A DNA stretch of 64,000 nucleotides from Haloterrigena sp. KLK7 (GTDB taxonomy: Archaea; Halobacteriota; Halobacteria; Halobacteriales; Natrialbaceae). Below, in pieces: positions 1 to 8,200 of this stretch (position 1 is the first letter of the stretch; each line of letters begins with the position of its first letter). The notes under the pieces were generated by a model. That model did not search any database, was not told the DNA's origin, and saw only the letters and a list, made by a program, of their open reading frames with translations. The stretch spans positions 1,364,001-1,428,000 of the forward strand of contig NZ_CP149787.1 of the NCBI RefSeq assembly GCF_037914945.1, in the 5' to 3' direction. The position numbers were made by a program, and so were the translations under genes.

Positions 1-273
1 CGCCCCGTCGCCGCCACTGCGGTCGACGGCGGCGTCGACGCCGCTACCGGTATCCTCGGCGGCCGTCGAGTCCGCGTCGCGACGCCACAGCAGGCCGGCC
101 GCGGCGAGCGTCAGAATCGCGATTCCGCCGACGGCGACGCTCGAATCGACGAGCGACGTCACGAGGAACAGCAGCGACGATCCGAGCAGGGCGGCGAGGA
201 CGACAGCGGGGATCGCCGCCCACCTCGAGCGGGACCGATCCGTCGATTCGGGGTCGGCGTTGGAACTGCCCAT
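1..273 (-). CDS. Membrane protein, partial (3' end outside window)
   Basis: Only the first 91 residues are present; the gene reads leftwards off the window edge. The protein starts MGSSNADPEST, followed by a basic stretch and two hydrophobic segments at about residues 18-40 and 45-62. An acidic, Ser/Gly/Ala-rich region follows (residues 65-91). This looks like a small two-pass haloarchaeal membrane protein with a charged tail. I recognise no family. The ATG at 271-273 is the first in frame and lies head-to-tail with the next small membrane protein on the same strand. Confidence 0.6.
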   Translation of the reverse strand, partial: MGSSNADPESTDRSRSRWAAIPAVVLAALLGSSLLFLVTSLVDSSVAVGGIAILTLAAAGLLWRRDADSTAAEDTGSGVDAAVDRSGGDGA

Positions 274-315
274 AGTTTCTGTCAAACGGGAGTCGTGAAA
301 AGAATACCGCCGTCG

Positions 316-585
316 TCAGATCGCGCTTCCGGTATCGGCGTCCGTCTCGTCGTCGGCCTCGAGGCCGTCCTCGGGGTCGTTCAGGACGTACGCGAGGCCG
401 ATACCGACCGCGAGCATCAGGACGATGAAGCCGGTGATCGTACCGACGAGCAGTTCGCCGCCTTCGGGGGAGAGCGTACCGCTGGACCCGCCGTACTGGG
501 TCCCGATAGTGATCATGGCGCCGAGCATCAGCAGGACCATCGAGACGGAGACGCCAATTTCGATGATCTGTTCGCGGTCGAGCAT
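316..585 (-). CDS. Small two-helix membrane protein (haloarchaeal conserved)
   Basis: 89 residues beginning MLDREQIIEIG. Two hydrophobic helices (about 9-29 and 45-68) are separated by a Gly/Ser loop, and the tail is acidic (EDGLEADDETDAD), so the C-terminus is probably cytoplasmic. The frame stays open upstream, but that extension is Arg-rich and lacks halophilic composition, so the ATG at 583-585 is preferred. It resembles a haloarchaeal conserved family (DUF7472-like, from memory). Function unknown. It lies upstream of the partial membrane gene on the same strand. Confidence 0.7.
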   Translation of the reverse strand: MLDREQIIEIGVSVSMVLLMLGAMITIGTQYGGSSGTLSPEGGELLVGTITGFIVLMLAVGIGLAYVLNDPEDGLEADDETDADTGSAI

Positions 586-786
586 TGGTACGTTGCTTTC
601 GGCGGCCGAGGCAAAAGCGCTTCGAAGGGCGTGGGCCCGCTCGCGTCCGATGTGACAGCGGAGCGAGCGCGTCGAAACCCGCATAAAGCGCCGGCCTGCA
701 ACCGCCGGCGCGCCCGTTATATCGCTCGAGCCCCTACTCTCGTCGAATAGCCAGCCGACCGACCCAGCGATCACTCTGACGCACCC

Positions 787-1410
787 ATGAACACAACAGC
801 GTCACCGAAAACAGCCCTGCCAGTACCGTCAAGCGACCACCTCGAGGAGCGCTCGCGCCGCGCCCGCACCGAACCGATGTCGGTGCTGGCGCTGGGCGAC
901 GGCCTCTACGAGGTCGAGTCGGCCAGCGATCACACCTACCTCGTCGACCTCGAGTCGGGTCGCTGTACCTGTCCGGATTACGTCTTCCGAGAGGCCCGCT
1001 GCAAGCACATCCGCCGCGTGGCGATCGAGATCACCCACGGCCGCACGCCGCCGCCGGGCGAGATCGCCATCGCGTGTCACGACTGCAGCGCGACGACCTT
1101 CGTCGACGAGGACGAGACCGAGCCGTTCTACTGCGAGGACCACGAGATCCGCCCGGGCGAGACCGTCGTCGACCGCGAGACCGGCGATCGGCTCACCGTC
1201 GTCGACGTCTCCGACCTGCGGGCCGACGCCGTGACGATCGGCGGGAGCGACACCACCGTCGCCGACTACGCGACCAACGAGGGCTACGACCCCGACGTTC
1301 CCGTCGTCGGCGCCGTCTATCCCCACGCGACCGTCGCGAAGAACGGCGTCGTCCCCGGCTCGCTGAAGGTCTACGTCTTCCCGCGGACCAGACTCGAGAA
1401 AGCGACGTAG
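787..1410 (+). CDS. SWIM zinc-finger domain protein
   Basis: 207 residues. A SWIM signature CxCx9CxH is seen at C60, C62, C72 and H74 (CTCPDY then CKH), preceded by a short beta-rich segment as usual for SWIM domains. A second possible metal site follows (CHDC near residue 96 and CEDH near 117), then a beta-rich C-terminal domain. SWIM domains bind DNA or protein partners; in archaea they occur in small stand-alone proteins of unknown role. It is divergent from the small membrane gene at 316-585. Family assignment is firm; function is not. Confidence 0.85.
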   Translation: MNTTASPKTALPVPSSDHLEERSRRARTEPMSVLALGDGLYEVESASDHTYLVDLESGRCTCPDYVFREARCKHIRRVAIEITHGRTPPPGEIAIACHDCSATTFVDEDETEPFYCEDHEIRPGETVVDRETGDRLTVVDVSDLRADAVTIGGSDTTVADYATNEGYDPDVPVVGAVYPHATVAKNGVVPGSLKVYVFPRTRLEKAT

Positions 1411-1458
1411 CTCGTTTCTCGATGTCGATCGGTTTGCAGCGCTGACTTATTGTGCTTG

Positions 1459-1474
1459 ACCACCAACCAGTGGT
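1459..1474. promoter_or_regulatory. Inverted repeat abutting the start of the HTH regulator
   Basis: ACCAC and GTGGT arms with a 6-nt loop end directly against the ATG at 1475. A site at the probable transcription/translation start could be an operator, for example for autoregulation. The arms are short, so this is weak. Confidence 0.3.
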
Positions 1475-2143
1475 ATGAGTATTATCGCCGAGTTTTCCGT
1501 CAAATCAGACGATCTCGCACTGAACCACGCACTCACAGCGGTTCCACAGATGATCGTCGAGATCGAGCAGGTCGTGGCGACGATGGAAGATCGGATTATG
1601 CCCTATTTCTGGGTGAGTGGCGGTGACCACGCGGAGTTTGAAGACGCGTTTCGGGACGATTCCTCCGTGACAAACGCCGCTGTTATCGACGAAGTAGAGG
1701 GGGCGAGATTGTATCGGGCCGAGTGGACGGAAAACGTCGAGACAATCATCTATGCATACGTTGAACTCGGCGCGACGCTCATGCAAGCAATCGGCAAAGC
1801 GGAAGACTGGGAATTGCGAATGCGATTCGACAGTCAGGACGCTCTCTCGGAATTTCAAAAATACTGTAATGAGAACGACATCTCATTTGAACTCAATCGA
1901 ACCCAAGAACAGGAACAGGCGATGGCGAGCGCCCAGTACGATCTCACGCCGACGCAACGGGAGACACTGGTAGCTGCGCTCGAAGCGGGCTACTACGAGG
2001 TTCCACGCGCAGTAACAATGAGGGAACTGGCGGAACAAATGGGGATCGCACAACAGACGCTTTCGAATCGATTTCGCGCTGCATACAACAATCTCATCAC
2101 CAGTACGTTGACGATCAGCCATCCAGACGAGGATAAAGACTAA
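1475..2143 (+). CDS. HTH_10 (bacterio-opsin activator-type) transcription regulator
   Basis: 222 residues. The C-terminal 55-60 residues (LTPTQRETLVAALEAGYYEVPRAV...) are a clear HTH_10 domain: the helix with GYYEVPR, then LAEQMGIAQQTLSNRFRAA. Residues 1-150 form an alpha/beta sensor-like domain of the kind found in stand-alone haloarchaeal Bat-like regulators. No receiver, PAS or GAF domain is recognisable. Base composition is visibly more AT-rich than in flanking genes, suggesting later acquisition. The ligand is unknown. The DUF7344-like gene follows 89 bp downstream on the same strand. Confidence 0.85.
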   Translation: MSIIAEFSVKSDDLALNHALTAVPQMIVEIEQVVATMEDRIMPYFWVSGGDHAEFEDAFRDDSSVTNAAVIDEVEGARLYRAEWTENVETIIYAYVELGATLMQAIGKAEDWELRMRFDSQDALSEFQKYCNENDISFELNRTQEQEQAMASAQYDLTPTQRETLVAALEAGYYEVPRAVTMRELAEQMGIAQQTLSNRFRAAYNNLITSTLTISHPDEDKD

Positions 2144-2199
2144 TTCACCAACTACAGGTGGCTGGACGCCACTCTCGGAAGTAGTACTATACAGCCCTT

Positions 2200-2217
2200 C
2201 CCCTCTTCCGCAAGGGG
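2200..2217. other. Short hairpin between regulator and DUF7344-like gene
   Basis: CCCCT and AGGGG arms around an 8-nt loop, in the 89-bp spacer. No T-run follows directly, so it is not a convincing terminator. It could be a processing or attenuation element. Confidence 0.3.
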
Positions 2218-2232
2218 CCTATCTATCTGTTT

Positions 2233-2592
2233 ATGGTTGGGACTTCTACCGAGTTCGATACGCTTCTCGAATTGTGTCGAGAGCAACACCGTCGCATCGT
2301 CCTTGCAGTACTCGCGAGCGAGAAGCGGTCGCTAACGGTGAACGATCTCACGAAGACGATCATTAAACACAATCATCACACACCGCTGAGAGAGATTTCC
2401 GGCGAAGAATCGATGCAGATCCGGATGGAACTGCACCACGTGCATATCCCGATGTTAGAAGAGCAATCGCTCGTTGAATACGATCAGAAACGCCAACTGG
2501 TGGAACCAACTCCCGAGTTCGATCAGTTGCAACCCCAGCTGTCAGCCATTATCGACGCGGATCCCGTTCTTCACCCGCTAGTTGCGCTGTGA
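2233..2592 (+). CDS. DUF7344-like winged-helix protein
   Basis: 119 residues. The opening (FDTLLELCREQHRRIVLAVLA) is the typical entry helix of the haloarchaeal DUF7344-type winged helix. It is followed by a basic/His-containing turn (IIKHNHHTPL) and by ELHHVHIPMLEEQSLVEYD, which matches the recognition-helix and wing arrangement (compare the protein at 27207-27647, with LCRTHLPLLENYRVLAYD). It probably binds DNA and acts as a small regulator. It lies in the same AT-richer patch as the HTH_10 gene before it. Confidence 0.75.
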   Translation: MVGTSTEFDTLLELCREQHRRIVLAVLASEKRSLTVNDLTKTIIKHNHHTPLREISGEESMQIRMELHHVHIPMLEEQSLVEYDQKRQLVEPTPEFDQLQPQLSAIIDADPVLHPLVAL

Positions 2593-2604
2593 GATCGTTC
2601 ACAG

Positions 2605-3102
2605 TCATCCGCAAATGACGAGGTACTTCGATTGTGCTGTTCGACTATTCCCCTCTGCATCTCGCTCAGTGACCGTGATAGCCCGAACGTCGTCCTCGAC
2701 AGAGATCTCGATCTGGTAACCGTCAGCGCTCATCGCCTCATCGCAGGAACCACCGAGAAGTCGAGTATCGGGATGTTCATTCGATTTCCCAGGGCCGACA
2801 CGAAGCGCTATGGAATCGTCCGTCCCGTCGAAGGAGACGTCAGTAAGTATCGCTTCAGTACAGTTCTCTGATCCAACCCAGATCGCTCCCTCGACCGTTG
2901 CTTCGCTGGGTCCCTCGGTGAATGAGATCACGGGATCGTCCCTCGGATCGAAACCGGTATCGGTGATCTCGAATTCGAGTTCCGATACCGGATCGGGCAG
3001 TGATACGGAGTCCGAATCGGTAGCCGCTCGTCGTCCGAGGCACCCAGCTACCCCAACGGACGGAAGGATCGCTAGAGTAGAGAGGAGAACTCGACGGTTC
3101 AT
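2605..3102 (-). CDS. Predicted secreted lipoprotein
   Basis: 165 residues. The N-terminus MNRRVLLSTLAILPSVGVAGCLG has two Arg, a hydrophobic core and a lipobox (VAGC), so the protein should be lipid-anchored through Cys20 on the cell surface. The mature part is Ser/Thr/Asp-rich and beta-like, with further Cys residues (about 79, 120 and the penultimate residue). No family is recognised. It is convergent with the DUF7344-like gene, with only 12 bp between stops, and shares the AT-richer composition. Confidence 0.75.
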   Translation of the reverse strand: MNRRVLLSTLAILPSVGVAGCLGRRAATDSDSVSLPDPVSELEFEITDTGFDPRDDPVISFTEGPSEATVEGAIWVGSENCTEAILTDVSFDGTDDSIALRVGPGKSNEHPDTRLLGGSCDEAMSADGYQIEISVEDDVRAITVTERDAEGNSRTAQSKYLVICG

Positions 3103-3168
3103 GTCAGATAAGACGATGCAAGATCGGAAAGACCTTCCTCTGACTCAAACGTCTATTTGACCTACCGT

Positions 3169-3435
3169 TCAGCTCGCATCTGGAGTCGCCGAACCGGACG
3201 TTCCGATTCGAACCTGATTTCGGACAATGAGGCCGTCCAGCCCCGCTAGCGCCGCGATCACGAAGACGGCGGCCGTTCCGACTCGAACGACCGGCGAGAG
3301 CAACCCGGAGTTCGTCGCCAGACGCGCGAATTGCGGATAAGATCGATAAATGAAGCGATCGGAAGGAAGCGGCTCGCGGTGACGGCTCGAGCGGCGTCCG
3401 ATCGCGACTCGAGCGCAGCGGACGGCCCCGATCAC
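3169..3435 (-). CDS. Hypothetical protein with one membrane segment
   Basis: 88 residues from a GTG at 3433-3435 that overlaps the TGA of the zinc-ribbon gene upstream (GTGA overlap), suggesting translational coupling. The first 45 residues are Arg/Ser-rich; one clear hydrophobic helix (VVRVGTAAVFVIAALAGLDG) lies near residues 48-68. A later internal start is possible because the N-terminal composition is unlike a halophilic protein. No family recognised. Confidence 0.4.
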   Translation of the reverse strand: MIGAVRCARVAIGRRSSRHREPLPSDRFIYRSYPQFARLATNSGLLSPVVRVGTAAVFVIAALAGLDGLIVRNQVRIGTSGSATPDAS

Positions 3436-3587
3436 GAGACCCGGCGGAAGTCGGTCCCGCCGCAGGGACAGTTCCTCGGGGAGCCGATCGGCCGAATCCG
3501 TCCGTCCGGCCAGATCCGGACCGCGAACACCGAGCCGCAGTCCTCACAGACCGCCGTCCCGCGCGAGATCGCCGTCGAATCGGTCAT
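3432..3587 (-). CDS. Small zinc-ribbon protein
   Basis: 51 residues. CEDC near residues 14-17 and CPC near residues 40-42 form a candidate four-Cys zinc ribbon (C14, C17, C40, C42), with VFAVRIWPDGRIRPIGSP between them. Tiny zinc-ribbon proteins of this type are common in haloarchaea and often regulate or bridge other proteins. It lies 105 bp downstream of hjc on the same strand and overlaps the next gene by 4 bp. Function unknown. Confidence 0.65.
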   Translation of the reverse strand: MTDSTAISRGTAVCEDCGSVFAVRIWPDGRIRPIGSPRNCPCGGTDFRRVS

Positions 3588-3692
3588 CGGTCACTGAATT
3601 CAGGCCGGTCGAATGGAAATCAGTTGACCCCAACTAGTTGGGCGGGCGTCGACCGCTCGGCGGCTCGCGGTCGCGGGCCGATCGGCGCCCGC

Positions 3693-4214
3693 TCACTCGA
3701 GCAGCTCCGCGGCTTCCTCGACGTCCATCACGTCCTGCTTGACGGCGTTGAGTACGCGCAGAACGTCCTCGTCGGGACCGTCGTCGCCGTCCTCGCCGAC
3801 CTCCTCGAGGGTGACCTTCTCGGAGCGACCGACGAACTCGTCGAAGTCGGTGCCGTCGGCGATGGCGGTCTCCTTCTTGACGCGGTAGTTGCCGCCGTCG
3901 GTGACGTGGAGGTCGCCGGGGTGGAAGAAGTACCAGTCCTCGCGGTCGAAGCGGACGCCGATGCGGGGTTTCGCGCCGAAGTTCTGCGCGAAGAAGATCA
4001 GCGCCTCGACTTCCTCGCCGGTGAGATAGATGGGGTCGCCGGAACTGGACTTGGCCTCGATCGCGTAGAACACCTCGCCGTCGCCCGCGAGGACGTCGGG
4101 GAGTTCGCGTTCGGTCGCGGAGCCGCTGGCGGGCGCGCGCATCACCGCGAAGCCGGCCGCGTCGAGTTCGTTGACGAGTTCCCGCTCGCGGCGGTCGCCC
4201 TTCGCCTGAGACAT
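3693..4214 (-). CDS. hjc: Holliday junction resolvase Hjc
   Basis: 173 residues. Hjc cleaves four-way DNA junctions during recombination. The nuclease fold residues are visible: E12 in the first helix ([12 protein letters not shown]), the S30-G-S loop, D40 (LPDVLA), and the E53-x-K55 pair (AIEAKSS). The core matches archaeal Hjc up to about residue 120. An acidic C-terminal extension ([16 protein letters not shown]...) of some 50 residues is longer than in Pyrococcus or Sulfolobus Hjc and is probably a haloarchaeal feature. The start at MSQAKGDRR gives the usual N-terminus. Confidence 0.92.
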   Translation of the reverse strand: MSQAKGDRRERELVNELDAAGFAVMRAPASGSATERELPDVLAGDGEVFYAIEAKSSSGDPIYLTGEEVEALIFFAQNFGAKPRIGVRFDREDWYFFHPGDLHVTDGGNYRVKKETAIADGTDFDEFVGRSEKVTLEEVGEDGDDGPDEDVLRVLNAVKQDVMDVEEAAELLE

Positions 4215-4277
4215 ACGGACCTCTCACCCGCGGGCGATAATAAAAGGACGGAGGGCGCGGCGAAAGTGATCGCTCGG

Positions 4278-5114
4278 CTACAGCGCCGGCGGCAGGGTCG
4301 CGACCGTCGCCACCAGGTCGACGAACGCCTCGGCGGTCGGCTCCGCGCCCTCGACGTCGTAGACGAGCACGATATAGATCAGTCCGAACTGGAAGCCGTT
4401 GTAGACGGCGTGAGAGAGGATCGGCACGAGCAGGTTCTCGCTCTTCGCGTAGAGGTAGCCGAAGATGAGTCCGCCGCCGAAGACGGTCGCGATCGGCACC
4501 ATCGTCGCGAGCAGCGAGTCCGAGAGGACGGCGTAGGACACGAAGTGGACGAGCGCGAAGATGACGCTGGCGATGACGATCGCCTGAGTGCGGCTGAACG
4601 CCTCGTAGAGGCGCTTCTGGACGACGTTCCGGAAGAGGAACTCCTCGGCGGGCGCGTTGAAGAAGAAGACGATGCCGATCATGATCAGGACCATCGTCGG
4701 GTCGTCGCCGATGTAGGTCATCACGTCGTTTTCGGCGGAGGGCAGCGAGAGCATGGAGACCACGACGGCCACGATGAAGTAGAACACGAGGATGCCGACG
4801 ACGCCCGCGATGGCGTATAGCCAGCCCCGTTTCGTCGGCACGCGGAGGTCGACGTACGACCAGCCGCGGTCGGTGACGGCGAGGTAAATGGCGCCGGCCA
4901 GGGCGATTCCGACGAAGTTGAGCGACAGCAACGCCGTTCTGGCGGTGATCGATGCCTCCGTCGGCGAACGGATCAGCGCGGGATCGAGCAGAAACGCCGG
5001 CAACGTCGTGAAGTTGGGGGCCACGAGGACGCCGAAGACGGTCAGTCCGATGGCCACGAGCGTCGAGCGGAGCGGTCCGTCCGTCCGCTCGCGGCGCCGT
5101 TGCGATGTTTCCAT
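4278..5114 (-). CDS. CPBP family intramembrane metalloprotease
   Basis: 278 residues, about seven or eight membrane helices. The CPBP (Abi/CAAX) signatures are present: EEFLFRN near residue 158 (the Glu-Glu-x3-Arg motif), then LVHFVSYAV and LSHAVYNGF, which give the metal-binding His residues. Family members cleave membrane substrates or process prenylated or bacteriocin-like peptides; the haloarchaeal substrates are unknown. It is head-to-tail with hjc (64 bp) and downstream of the giant sensor gene. Confidence 0.88.
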   Translation of the reverse strand: METSQRRRERTDGPLRSTLVAIGLTVFGVLVAPNFTTLPAFLLDPALIRSPTEASITARTALLSLNFVGIALAGAIYLAVTDRGWSYVDLRVPTKRGWLYAIAGVVGILVFYFIVAVVVSMLSLPSAENDVMTYIGDDPTMVLIMIGIVFFFNAPAEEFLFRNVVQKRLYEAFSRTQAIVIASVIFALVHFVSYAVLSDSLLATMVPIATVFGGGLIFGYLYAKSENLLVPILSHAVYNGFQFGLIYIVLVYDVEGAEPTAEAFVDLVATVATLPPAL

Positions 5115-5201
5115 ACCCGACTATATGCGGACCGGACCCTTGGGCGTTCCTCTCTCGAGCGGGATCGAGTCCGGCCGACGCGCCGTCGGAAGCCGAGGGG
5201 C

Positions 5202-8200
5202 TCACGAGCCGTCGGCGAGCGAGAGCGTCTCGTCGTCGAACAGTTGCGACAGCAGCCGCTGCTGGCCGATCCGGAGATGGCGGTTGACCGTCGGCTGGGT
5301 CACCTCGAGCATCTCGGCGATCTCCTCGCCGGTGCTCTCGCGGGGCCACTCGAAGAAGCCGGCCAGATACGCCGTCCGGAGCACCTCGAGTTGGCGGTCG
5401 GTCAGGTCCTCGAACAGCGACGTCACCAGTTCCTGTCGGGTGTGCATCGCTCGCTGAACGTGCCGGCGCGACCGCAGGTCGACGCGCTCGTACCGATCCC
5501 GCAGCATCTCGACGAACTCGCGGACGTCGGTCGTCACGGGGACGTCGACGGTGACCTCGGTCCGGCCGTCGTCGATCGCGATCGAGCGCGGACTCCCGCC
5601 GTGGCGGACCAGCCGCGAGGCGAGGACGTCGCCCGTGACGGTCGCCTCGAACAGACAGCCCTCCTCCCCGTCGCTGACGAGTCGGGACGCCGTCACGGAG
5701 ACGAGGTCGTCGAGCGCGTCGCGGACGGCGTCCGCCGACGCGCCCCGGGTCTCGAAGAACAGGACCGTCTCGGACTCGCCGTGGGTACCGAGTCCCTCGT
5801 AGGTGACCGCGGCGCCGGTCGCCGTCGCGATCCGCGACAGGACGTCGTCGGCCTCGAGGTCGAGAGTCAGTTCGACGAGCGTCTCGGCGTGGAGGGCCTC
5901 TCGGGTCTGTGCCGCGTTGATCGCGTTGGCGATCCCCTCGCCGAGTTCCGCGAACACCGACCGCTCTAAGTCGGTGAACGCGTCGGGCTCGTCGGCGTAG
6001 ACCGTCAGGACGCCGTACCCGTAGTCCTCGAAGGTGAGCGGCACGGCGATGACCGACTGGAAGCCCGCGTCGAGCGCGTCGGTTCGCCACGCCTCTCCCT
6101 GGAGCCCCTCGACGACGTTCTCGACGACCGTCGGCGCCTCCGACCGGGCGGCCCGGACCGCGGGCTCTCGCGACTCGCCCTCGAGACCGAGATCGACCGC
6201 GTCCAGATACTCCGGCTCGTCGCCCGCCCAGGCGCGCGGCTCGAGGGTCGAACCGCTCGCGTCGAGATCGCCGATCCAGGCGAAGGAGACGTTGTCGGCC
6301 GCGACGAGCCGTTCGGGGACGGTCCGTTCGATCTCGTCGCGGCCGTCGGCCCCGATGAGCGACCGGTCGATCCCTCGGATGATCTCCGTGATCTGGATCT
6401 GGCGGCGGAGGCGGCGGTTCTGGGCCGCCAGCTCCGCGTCGCGCTCCCGCAGGTTCGCCTCGCTCTCGAGGCGGTCGAACGCCGCTTCGGTGGTCGCGAC
6501 GAGCGTCTCGAACAGCCGGCGGGTCTCGTCGTCGATCGTCGCGGGCGAGGCCAGCAGGACGAAGACGCCGTAGTCGCCGATCGGAACGAGCAGCCCGCCG
6601 GGGGCGTCGCCGCCGAATATCGGCGACCGGTCGCCGATCTCGGCGGCGTCGACGACGGTCTGGGTGCCCGTCACGTAGGTCGTCCAGAGCACGGAATCGC
6701 CGTCACCGACCGCGATGGACGGCGGACCGTCGGAGCGGTCGGCGAAGCCGGGCGTCGACGAGACCGGTTCGAACCGATTGGTCTCGGAATCGAGCAGGTA
6801 GACGCCGGCGCCGACGTCCCCGGACTCGAGCAAGTCGGCGGCCGCGTCGACGACCAGATCGGCGGCCGTCGACTCCGTCTCGGCGTTGAGCAGTCCGCGA
6901 GCGGTCTCGTGGAGCGACTCGAGGGCCAGTTCCCGGCGCTTGCGGTCGGAGATGTCCTGGACCGTGCCGCGGTACTTGTGGAGGTCGCCGGCCTCGTCTC
7001 GGATCGGTTCGCTGATCGAGCGGACCCACCGGATCTCGCCCTCGCCGGTCCGGATGCGGGCCTCGAAATCGTACCCCGTCTCCGTCTCGATGGCCGTCTC
7101 GATTCGCTCGCGGACGAACGCCCGGTCGTCGGGATGGTAACACTCGATCGTCCGCTCGAGGTCGGGCGTGACGTCGGGCGAGAGGTCGTGGAGCCGATAC
7201 ATCTCGTCGGTCCAGGTCGCGGTCCGCGGCTCGGGCTCGAGGTCGAGCTCCCACCCGCCGACCTTCGCCATCCGCTGGACACGCTCGAGCAGATCCGTCG
7301 TCCGCTCGAGTTCGCGCTCGCGTCGCTTGCGGTCGGTGATGTCGCGAACGACCCCCGCCGTGCCGGCGAACTCGTCGTCGTCCGTCGGCAGCAACGCCAT
7401 GTGGTTTTCCGCCTCGATCACGCCGCCGTCCGCGGTCTCGAGGTCCATCTCGAAGGTCTCGTAGGGCTTTCCCTCCCGGAGCAGTTCCCGGACCAGTTCC
7501 CGGGCGGTCTCGAGGTTCTCCGGAGACATCACGGTCTCGATGTCCGAACCGATCAGCGTCTCGGGGTCGTACCCTGCGAGCGGTTCGATCGCGTCGTTGA
7601 CGAACCGGAACGTTCCGGACTCGTCGAGCGTGTAGACCGGGTCGCCGATCGCCTGAATGATCGTCTCGTAGCGCTCGAGTTCGCGCTCGCGTTCCTTGCG
7701 GTCGGTGATGTCGCGGACGACCCCCGCCGTACCGGCGAACTCGCCGTCGTCCATCGGCAACAGGGCGACGTGCGTTTCCGTCTCGATCACGTCGCCGTCG
7801 GCCGTGACGAAGTCCGTCTCGACGGTCCCGTACGGCTCGTCCTCCCGGAGCAGGTCTCGCACCTGCTCGCGGGCCCGCTCGAGGTCCGGGGGCGGCAGGA
7901 GCGCCGAGACGTCGTCGCCGATCAACGCGTCGGGATCGTATCCCGCGAGCGGTTCGATCGCGTCGTTGATGAACTGAACCGTCCCGGACTCGTCGAGCGT
8001 GTAGACCGGATCGCCGATCGACTGAATGATCGTCTCGTAGCGTTGCAGGTCCCGTTCGCGCTCCTTGCGGTCGGTGACGTCCTGCAGCGATCCGTAGAGT
8101 TTGACGACTCGCCCGTCCTCGGAGACGGGTTCGCCGATCGTCCGGACCCAGCGTTGATCGGCGCCGTCGGCCGGTTGGAGTCGGACCTCGAGGTCGTAGC

